From Levilactobacillus zymae DSM 19395 (GTDB taxonomy: Bacteria > Bacillota > Bacilli > Lactobacillales > Lactobacillaceae): a stretch of 64,000 nucleotides of DNA. How positions within the stretch are numbered: the stretch's first letter is position 1; each line of letters opens with the position of its first letter. The DNA lies in contig NZ_AZDW01000013.1 in the NCBI RefSeq assembly GCF_001434115.1, forward strand, positions 248,001 through 312,000, in the 5' to 3' direction. This document shows positions 1-8,867 of this stretch, piece after piece. The notes under the pieces are model-generated. The model made no database searches. It was not told the origin of the DNA and saw only the letters and a program-made list of their open reading frames with translations. The position numbers and the translations under genes are program-made.

Positions 1-290
1 AATCCGCAACCATGGGGGACAACGTGGGCGTGACCCAGTTCTGGGCCGAACACAATGACCTGATTGCCGTGGTCAGCACGTTGAATCCCGAATTGATGAG
101 TGCTTTTGGCTACTCGCATGCGGATAAAGAACATGTCGCCGAACACGAACTGGGACACGCGATGGGCTTGAATCACAACCCATCCAAGGACAGTGTCATG
201 TACTATCGAGACCGTTCGGTGGGCATCCAGAAGGTCGACGTCTTAGGCGTGGAAGAACGTTACCACACCCCAGCGGGCGAATCCGATTAG
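1..290 (+). CDS. Matrixin-like secreted zinc metalloprotease, C-terminal part (cut by window start)
   Basis: Only the C-terminal portion lies in the window. The frame is open from base 3, so the real start is upstream. It contains the metzincin zinc site HELGHAMGLNH (HExxHxxGxxH, bases 144-176), followed by a Met-turn-like SVMYY, the arrangement of matrixin-type proteases. In this family the three histidines bind zinc and the glutamate activates water. A complete relative with the same motif is at 36522-37151. Substrate is unknown. A hairpin terminator follows directly, so this is the last gene of its transcript. Family assignment is fairly sure; secretion is inferred from the relative. Confidence 0.75.
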   Translation, partial: SATMGDNVGVTQFWAEHNDLIAVVSTLNPELMSAFGYSHADKEHVAEHELGHAMGLNHNPSKDSVMYYRDRSVGIQKVDVLGVEERYHTPAGESD

Positions 291-297
291 GTAAAAA

Positions 298-331
298 AAC
301 CGCTTGGTCTATCATGGCCGAGCGGTTTTTC
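298..331 (+). terminator. Rho-independent terminator after the metalloprotease
   Basis: Arms AACCGCTTGG and CCGAGCGGTT enclose a 10-nt loop and are followed by a T run. Confidence 0.8.
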
Positions 332-417
332 GATGTAAATAGTTGCTATTTGGACGTAAAAACGTACACTAAGGGTAGCACTAATTAGTTGTGTGCAATT
401 GATTAGGAGGGATTCCC

Positions 418-891
418 ATGAGTGAACAAGCAAAATCGACCCCAACCGAAGCACTGAAGCAGCGGTTGACGACCGAAGAATACGCGGTGACCCAACAAGC
501 GGCCACCGAACCGGCCTTTACGGGCAAATACGACCAATTCTTTGAACCCGGCATCTACGTCGACGTGGTCAGCGGGCAACCGCTCTTTAGTTCGACGGCC
601 AAGTATGATTCGGGGTGTGGCTGGCCGGCCTTTACCCAACCCATCGACCCACAAAACGTGGTGGAACACACGGACCATTCGTTTGGCATGGTCCGCCAGG
701 AGGTCGTGAGTCGCGAGGCCAAATCCCACCTGGGACACGTGTTTAACGATGGGCCCGCAGACCAGGGGGGCTTACGGTATTGCATCAATTCGGCGGCCCT
801 CAAGTTTATCCCGGCGGATCAGTTGACCGCCGCGGGTTACGGTGACTTTACTCAACTCTTCGCCACTAAGGGAGGTCAGCCAGATGACTAA
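418..891 (+). CDS. msrB: Peptide-methionine (R)-S-oxide reductase MsrB
   Basis: Reduces the R form of methionine sulfoxide in proteins, part of cytoplasmic oxidative-damage repair. The 157-residue product has the SelR/MsrB fold signature: SGCGWPAF near residue 65, LGHVFNDGP near 105 and RYCINSAAL near 120. C122 is the expected catalytic cysteine and C67 the likely recycling cysteine. There are no other cysteines, so the zinc-binding CxxC pairs found in many MsrB proteins are absent. The start is backed by TTAGGAGGGATT just upstream. The stop overlaps the msrA start by 8 nt, so the two are translated as a pair. Confidence 0.95.
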   Translation: MSEQAKSTPTEALKQRLTTEEYAVTQQAATEPAFTGKYDQFFEPGIYVDVVSGQPLFSSTAKYDSGCGWPAFTQPIDPQNVVEHTDHSFGMVRQEVVSREAKSHLGHVFNDGPADQGGLRYCINSAALKFIPADQLTAAGYGDFTQLFATKGGQPDD

Positions 892-1411
892 GCCAACTTT
901 CGACACGGCCATTTTTGCCGGCGGGTGTTTCTGGTGCATGGTCAAGCCGTTCGACACCCAACCCGGCATCGAAGCCGTCGTTTCGGGCTACACCGGGGGC
1001 CACACGGTCAACCCGACGTACGCTCAGGTCGCGTCGCACACCACGGGCCACACGGAAGCCGTAAAGATCACGTTTGACCCGCAAGTCATCAGTTACGCGC
1101 AACTGGTCGCCATCTATTGGCAGCAAACCGATCCCACCGATGCCAGTGGGCAGTTTCAGGACCGCGGCGACAGTTACCGCCCGGTGATCTACGTCAATAG
1201 TCCCGCCCAACGCAAGGTAGCCGAGGCCTCGAAGGCGCAATTGGCGGCCAGTGAACGGTTTGACGCGCCCATCGTGACTCAGATTGAGGACGCCCAACCG
1301 TTTTATCCGGCGGAAGACGAACATCAGGACTTTTACCGCCGAAACCCGCTGCGCTACCAGATCGAGGAAATGGGCGGCCGGGAAGCTTTTATTCGGCAAA
1401 ATTGGCGTTAA
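884..1411 (+). CDS. msrA: Peptide-methionine (S)-S-oxide reductase MsrA
   Basis: Reduces the S form of methionine sulfoxide and complements MsrB. The GCFWC signature (residues 14-18) holds catalytic C15, followed by YTGG and GHTEAV family motifs. The product is 175 residues, normal for the family. I chose ATG 884 because GGGAGGT lies 7 nt upstream and it gives the usual short N-terminus before the GCFWC motif; the longer in-frame start at 842 lies inside msrB. It overlaps msrB by 8 nt, indicating translational coupling. Confidence 0.95.
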   Translation: MTKPTFDTAIFAGGCFWCMVKPFDTQPGIEAVVSGYTGGHTVNPTYAQVASHTTGHTEAVKITFDPQVISYAQLVAIYWQQTDPTDASGQFQDRGDSYRPVIYVNSPAQRKVAEASKAQLAASERFDAPIVTQIEDAQPFYPAEDEHQDFYRRNPLRYQIEEMGGREAFIRQNWR

Positions 1412-1447
1412 AATCTGCTACACTAGACCTAAGGATGGTGATGGCAG

Positions 1448-1897
1448 ATGGGTTATGTCTTGGATTTGCGGCAAACGGTGGGTTCTCGCCCGTTGATCGT
1501 GGTGGGCGCGGCAGCGTTGGTGGTTCAAACGGGCCAATTGTTGCTGGTTAAACGCCGGGATAACGGCCTTTGGGGCTTACCGGCGGGTTCTAAGGAACTC
1601 AACGAAAGCTTGGCGACGACCGCCCAACGCGAACTGCGCGAAGAAACTGGCTTGATCGGTCATCAACCCAAATTGTTGGGCGTGGTCAGCGGCACACACA
1701 TGCAGTATCAGTATCCCAACGGTGACCAGATTGACTCTGTCACGGCCACGTACGCATTACAAGCCATTGGTGAACCGCAAGCCAGCGATGAGACCAGTGA
1801 AGTTCGGTTATTTGATTGGCAGCAATTGCCAGCGGCGTTAACGCCAATCACCAAACATATTTTAAACGAGTTGGAACTAAGCGACTTGAAAGCTTGA
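1448..1897 (+). CDS. Nudix hydrolase
   Basis: A 149-residue protein with a complete Nudix box (GX5EX7REUXEEXGU): glycine and first glutamate in GSKELNE, then REL-REETGL, near residues 57-80. Nudix enzymes cleave nucleoside diphosphates linked to another moiety; the metal is held by the REUXEE glutamates. The substrate cannot be told from the sequence. It begins 36 nt after msrA with GGATGGTGATGG as ribosome site and ends at a terminator, so it may be read with msrBA. A house-cleaning role next to methionine repair is plausible but is inference. Confidence 0.85.
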   Translation: MGYVLDLRQTVGSRPLIVVGAAALVVQTGQLLLVKRRDNGLWGLPAGSKELNESLATTAQRELREETGLIGHQPKLLGVVSGTHMQYQYPNGDQIDSVTATYALQAIGEPQASDETSEVRLFDWQQLPAALTPITKHILNELELSDLKA

Positions 1898-1903
1898 ATT
1901 TTT

Positions 1904-1944
1904 AAATCCGTGAGTCAGTGATGCAGCTGGCCACGGATTTTTTT
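1904..1944 (+). terminator. Terminator after the Nudix gene
   Basis: AAATCCGTG and CACGGATTT arms with a long loop, then seven T residues. Confidence 0.75.
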
Positions 1945-3222
1945 ACGGATCAATTTTGTTTGGTGATTGGTGAACGGACAAGTCAGTCATGTATCACAAT
2001 AAAAACAAATTTAAAATCAAAGAACATAGAACATGCGAACTAGAAAAACTGGCTGGTGAGGTGCGGCGAAATACGCAAAAGTACTACTTTTGATAATATA
2101 TATTATGTAAAGTAGAAAAAGAAAGTTATTTTCGGCCGGATTTAGGGCCGGCCCTCTTGGTGACGATTCCGTCTTATTTATTGGGAATCCATTCAACTGC
2201 TTTTTCTTGTCGTCTCAGCAGTCATTATTTTTTGTTGCAACTGTGAGCCATGTCCGGATATGTGGGACAAACCTGGTCGGCAAGATCAACTCACCGACCG
2301 AAGCCACGTAGTCGTTAAATTCAGATAAACCACAAAATTACAGGCGTTGCTGAGCGCATTTAGACGCAGAACTACCCATCCAACGTGCGAACGTGTCGTC
2401 AGAATCGACGTCTATTATGAGCGCTTAGCTAAACGCCGTGCTGACGGGATTTATGAGCTGCTGCACCAGCGGTTCCGGTCAATATGAACTCATTAGCTGC
2501 TGTCGGCGTTAAGAACACCGATGACTGTCGTGGCATTGGCGGTTGCGCGAACCACTAATCAGGCTAAAATTAGTAAGTCGGTTGTCGCGAATAAAACCAG
2601 TGCTGCAGCCAGATTTGAACCATGTTGAAGCACTTTTGATGGTCAGCTGTAGCTATTCTGGTTAAATAATATATTATGGTAGAAAGTTACCAGATTTTGC
2701 CACTGAAACTGGCTATAAATGCTGTTAAATCAACGATTATAGTTAATTTGGTAACCAACAAGGCGGTCTCAAATCTTCGACTAAACTAGTCATGAGCCAT
2801 TTATTAGGCACAAGTGATTACCAGCTAGAAGCTGACTTCTTCAAAGGACTGTGAAAAGTTCCCAACGACTACTTTCATTAAAATGTGGATTTTAAAGATA
2901 CTATTAAATAAGACTAGTTGGCCTAAACTAAGTGCGTCATTATTTTGGTCAACGACAATAAAGTGATGAACAAATTCCCAACGAGACTGCTAGCGTCTCC
3001 TGGATGGCTGGCATGGATAAACACTTTTGGCTCCTCCTGGTCCATCACTAAGGAATTAATTTACCGGGAAATTTTTCCCGGTTCCGCCTACTCGCGTGCT
3101 CCCTTTTTCTTGACCGTTTTACACAAATTATTATCTTTTAAGTGCCCCAGTCTCCCTTCGGTCATTCCTTCTAGGCGTACTTCTCTAGCGAAACCAATTT
3201 TCTCGCTCCTCACCTCCTCGAA
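1945..3222. other. Eroded intergenic region without an intact gene
   Basis: About 1.3 kb with no convincing coding sequence. Short open stretches on the plus strand read like decayed coding sequence: around 2401-2486 a protein-like run is open for some 28 codons, and around 2780-2920 frame changes join segments. None has a ribosome site or a recognisable family. At 2084-2115 there is an inverted repeat, CTACTTT and AAAGTAG, with an AT-only centre, shaped like a repressor site but with no gene beside it. I read the region as a graveyard of one or more lost genes; identity is unknown. Confidence 0.4.
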
Positions 3223-3225
3223 ATC

Positions 3226-3258
3226 AAAAAGAACCCAATTCGTAAACGAATTGAGTTC
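3226..3258 (-). terminator. Terminator of the S-layer gene
   Basis: On the minus strand, 12-bp arms GAACTCAATTCG and CGAATTGGGTTC (one G-U pair) with loop TTTA are followed by TTTTTG. The 3' half is shared with the terminator at 40626-40655 after another secreted-protein gene. Confidence 0.85.
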
Positions 3259-3318
3259 TCGGATTCCCTCATCAACCTTGGTTGACAAAGTGTTCATATT
3301 TTTTAATTAAAGATCAGT

Positions 3319-4614
3319 CTACTGGGCATCGGCGACGAAAGCACCGTTGTTGACGGAAGCCTTAACCGTTCCCTTAGTTGCCGTGTAGAAAATGTTGGTC
3401 GTTGTCTTGGAACTAGCCACCGTGTTAACGGGCGTTTCCAGCTTAAACTGGTAAGCCACTGAGCCCAGGTTGTCGGCCGTTGGCACCGTCTTAACGACGA
3501 ATTCCTTCAAGTTGGCCTTAGCCAGGTGCGTGTCAATCTCGGTTCCCTTCACAACGGTTCCCTCGGCGGGACTAAAGAAGTCATCCTTCTTCAAAGCGTC
3601 CTGGTTGGCCGTTGAATTCCAGGCGGAGTTCAAAATCGTTTGCGCTTCGGCTGGAGCGTTAGCGTTAAAGACCTTCGGCGTCATGTTCATCAGCTTAGTT
3701 GGGTTCTTGATCAAGTAAACGACGATGGCACCGCCCTTCGCAACCGACGAACTGGACCCCATGAGGGAGTAAGTGTAACCGGCTGGAATGTTGGCGTTGG
3801 CTAACTGAATGGCTTGATAGTTGGTGACCGAGTCAGTGGTCCCCTTAGGCATCGCCACGACCTTGCTCGAAATGGCGGAACCCGTTGCCTTGTCGACGAA
3901 GTTCAACGTAATCCCGTCCTTGGCATCGATGGTGTTCGCATCGGCAATCTTCAAAGCGTCCGCGTAAACCCACCCGTTCACGTTAGGGTTTTGGGCGTCT
4001 TCCACGTAGTAGTACAACCAGCCTTCGCGGGTCTTAGTGGCGGCCTTAGTGATCTTCAGCGTATCCTTAGCGTAAGGAACGGTACTCTTGACCATCTTCT
4101 TGGCCTTGTATTGCGTGTACTTTGGCGCTGCCCAGGTGACGTTCTTGGTTCCGGGTTTTGCGAACGTAGCCGTGGTCGTTGCCGGTAACTTGGCATCGGT
4201 CATGGTGTTGGCGGCTTGAACCCCACCAGCATATTCGTTAGCGGTCTTCCCACCGTAGATGTAGCCCCGGTATTGACCACTCATGGACACAACCTTGTAG
4301 TAGATGGATCCCCGGTTGGTCTTGACGATCCGGTAAGCCCGGAAGTAGTAGGCGGAATTCTTGGAGTTCGCCAAGTTACCCGCAGTATACTTGGATGCGA
4401 CGACCCGGGCACCGGCAGCGGTCCCTGGCTTAGTGTAAATTGCGTTACTCCCCGTCAATGCGACGTTTCGAGTAGTGGGATCGCTCTTCATCGTCGTATT
4501 GGAAACAACATACGCCTTGCTCTTAGCGCTGGCCGTAGTCGCAACTGAAGCGACAGCTCCGAAACTTACAGCGGCTAATCCAAGGTATAATGACTTAGCT
4601 AAACGTGATTGCAT
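3319..4614 (-). CDS. S-layer protein, SlpA family of the L. brevis group
   Basis: A 431-residue exported protein. A Sec signal peptide ends near TTASAKS (residue 31). The N-terminal half carries the features I know from L. brevis Slp proteins: RNVALTGSNAIYTKPGT, YFRAYRI, NRGSIYYKVV, RGYIYGGK, APKYTQYKAKK and TKTREGWLYYYV. These make the SH3-like cell-wall-binding repeats; the more variable C-terminal half should form the self-assembling lattice. Such proteins coat the cell surface and are usually among the most abundant proteins of the cell. The gene stands alone with a strong ribosome site (AGGGGAG), its own AT-rich promoter and a good terminator. Codon use is strongly biased, consistent with high expression. 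Confidence 0.9.
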   Translation of the reverse strand: MQSRLAKSLYLGLAAVSFGAVASVATTASAKSKAYVVSNTTMKSDPTTRNVALTGSNAIYTKPGTAAGARVVASKYTAGNLANSKNSAYYFRAYRIVKTNRGSIYYKVVSMSGQYRGYIYGGKTANEYAGGVQAANTMTDAKLPATTTATFAKPGTKNVTWAAPKYTQYKAKKMVKSTVPYAKDTLKITKAATKTREGWLYYYVEDAQNPNVNGWVYADALKIADANTIDAKDGITLNFVDKATGSAISSKVVAMPKGTTDSVTNYQAIQLANANIPAGYTYSLMGSSSSVAKGGAIVVYLIKNPTKLMNMTPKVFNANAPAEAQTILNSAWNSTANQDALKKDDFFSPAEGTVVKGTEIDTHLAKANLKEFVVKTVPTADNLGSVAYQFKLETPVNTVASSKTTTNIFYTATKGTVKASVNNGAFVADAQ

Positions 4615-4658
4615 AAGTATATCTCCCCTTATCTGTATTAATAGTTTAATACAAAGTT

Positions 4659-4687
4659 ATTATAACAAATTAACACGTGCAAATTAA
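4659..4687 (-). promoter_or_regulatory. Likely promoter of the S-layer gene
   Basis: A perfect -10 hexamer TATAAT (4659-4664, minus strand) lies 45 nt upstream of the ATG. A weak TTAATT sits 17 nt further up. L. brevis slp genes are known to use more than one promoter; I can support only this one. Confidence 0.5.
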
Positions 4688-4813
4688 CTAAGTCATCAGA
4701 GGGTTACGCTGGGGTAACTCATTTGTAAAAAAACCAGGTAAATGTTGGATAAACGACATGGGTTTGTGGTTGCATTTTAGAAAACGTTTGCTAGTCTTAA
4801 GTAACTTTCTAAA

Positions 4814-4872
4814 TCCAAAATGGACGACAACTTATGAGCTTTAACGGCCAATAAGTTGTCGTCCATTTTGGA
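4814..4872. repeat. 22-bp perfect inverted repeat
   Basis: Arms 4814-4835 and 4851-4872 are exactly complementary around a 15-nt spacer; the left arm begins TCCAAAATGGACGAC. It lies 50 nt after the last Wadjet gene and upstream of the S-layer promoter, so it can act as the Wadjet operon terminator. The arms are longer than usual and no long T run follows on either side, so another role (recombination or mobile-element scar) is possible. Confidence 0.85.
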
Positions 4873-4921
4873 ATCGTTTTGACTCAGCGATGGTTAACTC
4901 ATCACACTCCAAATTTACCAG

Positions 4922-5734
4922 CTATTCGCGTAACCACCGCTCAATCTTTGCCTCGTACGCGGCGATTAACTGCTCCTGTTCCACAAAGTTACCCAGCGTG
5001 TGAATGACTCGTAGTTCTTCGCGCAGTAGTGGCGTTTGAACGGTGACTTGCCGGGTCCGGCGAGCATCCGTTTTTCCCTCGCCGTATAGTGTCAACCATT
5101 CGACCACCTGCTGGGGCGCTTGGAGGGCAAATAAGTCGTCGGCCGCGACCTGCGGCAACAAGCCTTGGACCCGATCGGCAATCTGAATGCCGGGGCTATC
5201 CAGGTCTCCCAGGTACGTGACGGTCAAGCCACGGGCGACCAACTGGGGCAAGAGCTGGCAATACGCGGCGTTAAAGTTGTTTCCCGCCTGGTCAATCAAC
5301 GGCCACGTGGGATGGCGGTGATGGAGCCAAACGAACACCCCGTTATTTTCTAGGATCACGGCCTTGGTCGCCATGAGGGGGATGGTTGCCATCGCCGCGG
5401 CCTGCCAAGGATTTAGCGTGATTGGTTGCGGTAAGTTGGTCTGAAAGACGTTTGCACTGACGAAGGCGGTCCCCACCAACTGTGCGGTGAGTTCTCGCAC
5501 GGGATGCGCGACAAGACAGTTAGCCAGCACCCACTGGTAGTAACGATAAACGGCCGGATTCTCTTGGGGATCGCTTAACGTATGCGCCGTGAACCCGGCG
5601 TCGACGCTTTGCTGACCCCGGGGTGGTAAGTCCTGGTCCGCCGCAATCGCCGCAAACAAGGGCGTGAGGTTCGCGGCATTTTCCGGTGCCGGGTGGCCGG
5701 TCGCTTGCTGGTAAGCCGTCTGGTAATCAATCAT
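4922..5734 (-). CDS. jetD: Wadjet subunit JetD (TOPRIM nuclease), short form
   Basis: Last gene of a four-gene Wadjet defence operon. JetD is the nuclease subunit: in studied systems the JetABC condensin-like motor recognises small circular DNA by loop extrusion and JetD cuts it. The TOPRIM acidic residues are visible: E129 in AVILENNGV, and D177/D179 in YLGDLDSPG. At 270 residues it is shorter than the roughly 400-residue type I JetD and resembles DUF2399-type proteins, so the DNA-binding arm is reduced or absent. ATG 5734 overlaps jetC by 8 nt (ATGATTGA). The Wadjet subtype is not certain; a type II/III-like JetD is my best reading. Confidence 0.85.
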   Translation of the reverse strand: MIDYQTAYQQATGHPAPENAANLTPLFAAIAADQDLPPRGQQSVDAGFTAHTLSDPQENPAVYRYYQWVLANCLVAHPVRELTAQLVGTAFVSANVFQTNLPQPITLNPWQAAAMATIPLMATKAVILENNGVFVWLHHRHPTWPLIDQAGNNFNAAYCQLLPQLVARGLTVTYLGDLDSPGIQIADRVQGLLPQVAADDLFALQAPQQVVEWLTLYGEGKTDARRTRQVTVQTPLLREELRVIHTLGNFVEQEQLIAAYEAKIERWLRE

Positions 5735-8700
5735 CGGGCTTGACCTGCCAAATCAGTGCCGGTCGGACCACGTTGGGGTGAAACCGGCCGTCGTTTTTCT
5801 GGGTGGGCGCCAACACGTCGTACGCGATGTTTTCGACCCCGTCCGCCAAGACCTTGTTTTGCGCCCCACTCGGCATGGTCGCAATAAAGTTGAACCCAAA
5901 ATGGTCAATGGTCCGCGCAAACGATTTAGCGGTTTCGGGATCGAGTTTATCGGCGAATTCGTCAAACATCACCAGGTGTGGCACGTCGGCTTGCCGGGAG
6001 CGTTGCAAAATCATCTTGGGAACTAACAGTAACGGGAGGACCATGGCTTGCGCCTTCTCCGCCCCGGAACCACCGGATTGAACGAACTTATCGTCGACCT
6101 CTTCAAAATCATCGACGGGACTTTGGCGCCGGTGAATCCAAATCTTAAACGCCGACCATTGCCGAATATCGAGCAATTGGTAAGCCTCGTCCATGAATTT
6201 CGCATCGTCGTTGTCGATGGCCACCTCGTTAGCCAACCGCTCGAGCCGGCGTTGAATCTCGGCCAACAGTGCGGGACGTTCCGTTAAGTGCGCGTCGCAG
6301 GCTTCATCGATTACTTGCTGGTCGACGTCGACCGGCGCTAGGGACACCTTCAGTCGAATCTCCTGGTCGCTTTGAGTCCCCTTCGCCAGCATCTCGTTGT
6401 AGCTGGTAATCAGGCGGTACTGATCCGCAATCTGGTGAATGGCGGCCCCGAGATAGGTCTTCTGGGCGATATCGTTCCCCGAAGCCGACTGGTCTAGGGC
6501 GTTGGCCACGGCGGCTTCATCGGCCGCGAGGAGGGTCTGGGCCTGCTTAAGGTCAAACGCCACTACCCGAAACCCTAAGTCGCCCAACGGAATGGCCCGT
6601 TGCTGGCGCATGGCACTGGCAATCGCGGAGTGCCCCCGTTCCTCGAAGATGGTGTCTAAGGCATACCGGTCAAGGCCATTTTCATTGTTATGGTGGATCA
6701 ACCGCCCAATCTGATCGGTCAAGTCGCTATACCCGTGACTGCGCAGTTCGCTACCGTGACTATGGGTAAACGCTAGTGCGGCGGTCAAATCGGTCAAGGC
6801 CACGTCCGTGGGAAAATACGGGGTCAGGTCATGCAACCCCGCGTGTCCGGCTTGGACGAGCTGGTCTAGTCGCTGGGTGACCGTTTGGCGTTGCTTGGCA
6901 TTGGAAGTTAGGTTGGCCTGGTGCGTCGCCTGCTGGGCGCCCACTTTTTGTTCCTGATGGCGATATTTTTGCACGTCCGCCTGGGCTTGCGCTAACTTAT
7001 CGTCGATTTGCGGGTCTAAAACGAGCTGCTCAAGTTGTGATTGGCGTTGCGTCACCTGCGCTTGCGTGGCGGTCACGTCAAAGTCAGCGAAATCCGTGGT
7101 TAACACGGTTTTAGTCGCCGTGACCTGCTGCTGCGCGTTTTGCAGTTGAATGGCCAGTTGGTCAAGTTGGGCCTGGAGCTGAGCAAATTGGGTGACCAGG
7201 TCGCTTAACGCGTGGGCCGCTGTTTTAAGGGTCCCCAATAGCTGATCATCGGTCAAATAGGCCTTTAAATCTGGGTTCTCGTGAATCAAAGTGACCCGTT
7301 GCTGTTCTAGCTGGTTGAACCGGGCACTCATCTTCGCCGACCCTGCCTGATGGACGGCCAGGTTATCCGTATGCAGGCCCTCACGAAACCGGCCGAATAC
7401 CGGATTTTGCACCCGTTGGTCGATGCGGTCGTCCAGGTCGTGACGCATGTCCGTAACGATCTTAACGTCTTCGTTAACGTGTTGCTGGCTGGCTTGGATT
7501 TCGTGGACCTGCGTAATGAGCCGGTCCATCTTGCGCAGGTAGTGCTTTAGGGCTCGACTTAGTTCGGCGGTGTCGGTCGCCGTCATCACGTCTAGTAGCA
7601 TTGGCATCCCCGCCGTTTTAGCCGCTAGCTGGGCCTGCAGTGGCCGCAACTGTTCCTGGCGCAAGGCGGCTTGCTGTTGGGTAATGACCGTCCGTTGTTG
7701 CGTAAACTCGGCCAAGACTTGCTGTTGCTGGGTGAGTTGCTGTCCCAGTCGTTGATACCGCGTAATCCGGTCCGTTAATAAGCTGATTTCATTTTTTAAG
7801 CCCTGCCGGCGGGCCTTCAGGTCTTCTTGAACGGCCTTCTCCTGGACGTATTGACTGACCGCACTTTCGGCCTTTGCCAGTAGCGGCGACAGTTGCGCCA
7901 GCGTTTGCTGTGCCGCGGTGAGCCTCTGTTGTTCGGTTGTTTGGACCTGTTTAAGCTGGTCGAGTTGCTGACTAGTGGTCGTATACGGCGTCAGGACCAC
8001 TTCTTTGAACCGGTTCAAGTTACGCCAAAAGATTTCCTTTTTGAGGCGATTGAGTCGGTCTTGGGCCCGGACGATACGTTCGTGCAACCCGTTCATTTGG
8101 TTAAGCTCCCGTTGGGTCGCCGCGACATTTTCGATCACCTGGCGATCGATGCCTTCCTGGGCGTTTTTCAGGGCATTTTGAATGGGCGTAAAGCGGGCAT
8201 TCCCGGCCGTCAAGATTGGGGAGGCCAGTAGCCGATAGGCCGTGGCCAACTGGTTCAGGTTCTCGATCCGCGTAAAACCGTAAACGTGTTCGGCCGCGTA
8301 ATTGCGATAGCCTTCCATCTGGTTAAACACCTTGAAATGCTGACCCAACTGCTGGTTAGCGGCGATAAAGGCGTCTTTTTCCAGACTTTGCCCCGCAGCG
8401 TCGGTGGTCACCAGTTGAATGGGGGCCTGCTCCCGCGGGACGCTGGCAATAAACCACCAGGTCGGTTTGCGGTGGTCCCCGACCGTTCGGTGTGCGCCTA
8501 AGCCCATGACGACTTGGCGGGTCGCCGATTCCAGTACCATGTAGCTGTACCCGGTACGAACCTTCATGGCGCCACTCCCCCAACCCAGCAGCATACTGTC
8601 GAAGTTGCGGGATTCGCGCGAACTGTTCCGAGCACTCCCCGTCTTGTCCAGCCGGTCGGTCCCCTTGGCGGGATTAAAGGACGGCGTCGCAATCGATCCG

Positions 8701-8867
8701 TCGATCAGCATGGGGAAAAAACAGTTGGCTAGCGTGGTCTTCCCCACGGCGTTTTCCCCGACTAACGTGAGGTTTCCCCGTTTAGAGGCAACCAAATCTA
8801 ATTTAGGATACTTGTTAAAGTTACGCAGATGAAAACTAACGGGATGTAACGTGGTTAGCTCACTCAT
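5727..8867 (-). CDS. jetC: Wadjet subunit JetC (SMC-like ATPase, MukB/MksB type)
   Basis: A 1046-residue condensin-like ATPase, the motor of Wadjet. Walker A is GENAVGKT (residues 37-44). Two long glutamine-rich coiled coils (about 240-430 and 520-650) flank a hinge-like centre. The ABC signature is SGGSGAEKA (near 931) and Walker B is PHLVMFDEFAD with D969/E970. These head-domain motifs at the two ends of the chain are the SMC arrangement. Nearby JetB and JetA supply the KITE- and kleisin-like subunits. It overlaps jetB and jetD by 8 nt each, so the operon is tightly coupled. SbcC is excluded because no SbcD nuclease is present and the partners fit Wadjet. Confidence 0.9.
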   Translation of the reverse strand: MSELTTLHPVSFHLRNFNKYPKLDLVASKRGNLTLVGENAVGKTTLANCFFPMLIDGSIATPSFNPAKGTDRLDKTGSARNSSRESRNFDSMLLGWGSGAMKVRTGYSYMVLESATRQVVMGLGAHRTVGDHRKPTWWFIASVPREQAPIQLVTTDAAGQSLEKDAFIAANQQLGQHFKVFNQMEGYRNYAAEHVYGFTRIENLNQLATAYRLLASPILTAGNARFTPIQNALKNAQEGIDRQVIENVAATQRELNQMNGLHERIVRAQDRLNRLKKEIFWRNLNRFKEVVLTPYTTTSQQLDQLKQVQTTEQQRLTAAQQTLAQLSPLLAKAESAVSQYVQEKAVQEDLKARRQGLKNEISLLTDRITRYQRLGQQLTQQQQVLAEFTQQRTVITQQQAALRQEQLRPLQAQLAAKTAGMPMLLDVMTATDTAELSRALKHYLRKMDRLITQVHEIQASQQHVNEDVKIVTDMRHDLDDRIDQRVQNPVFGRFREGLHTDNLAVHQAGSAKMSARFNQLEQQRVTLIHENPDLKAYLTDDQLLGTLKTAAHALSDLVTQFAQLQAQLDQLAIQLQNAQQQVTATKTVLTTDFADFDVTATQAQVTQRQSQLEQLVLDPQIDDKLAQAQADVQKYRHQEQKVGAQQATHQANLTSNAKQRQTVTQRLDQLVQAGHAGLHDLTPYFPTDVALTDLTAALAFTHSHGSELRSHGYSDLTDQIGRLIHHNNENGLDRYALDTIFEERGHSAIASAMRQQRAIPLGDLGFRVVAFDLKQAQTLLAADEAAVANALDQSASGNDIAQKTYLGAAIHQIADQYRLITSYNEMLAKGTQSDQEIRLKVSLAPVDVDQQVIDEACDAHLTERPALLAEIQRRLERLANEVAIDNDDAKFMDEAYQLLDIRQWSAFKIWIHRRQSPVDDFEEVDDKFVQSGGSGAEKAQAMVLPLLLVPKMILQRSRQADVPHLVMFDEFADKLDPETAKSFARTIDHFGFNFIATMPSGAQNKVLADGVENIAYDVLAPTQKNDGRFHPNVVRPALIWQVKPDD

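Noticed and set aside
3088-3297. 69-residue minus-strand ORF
   Set aside because: It starts inside the S-layer gene terminator hairpin, has no proper ribosome site at its start and no family-like motif.
2945-3310. 121-residue plus-strand ORF
   Set aside because: Runs through the minus-strand S-layer terminator, has no ribosome site and odd composition; treated as chance.
5727-8867. SbcC exonuclease subunit
   Set aside because: No SbcD gene nearby; the JetA, JetB and TOPRIM neighbours fit Wadjet.
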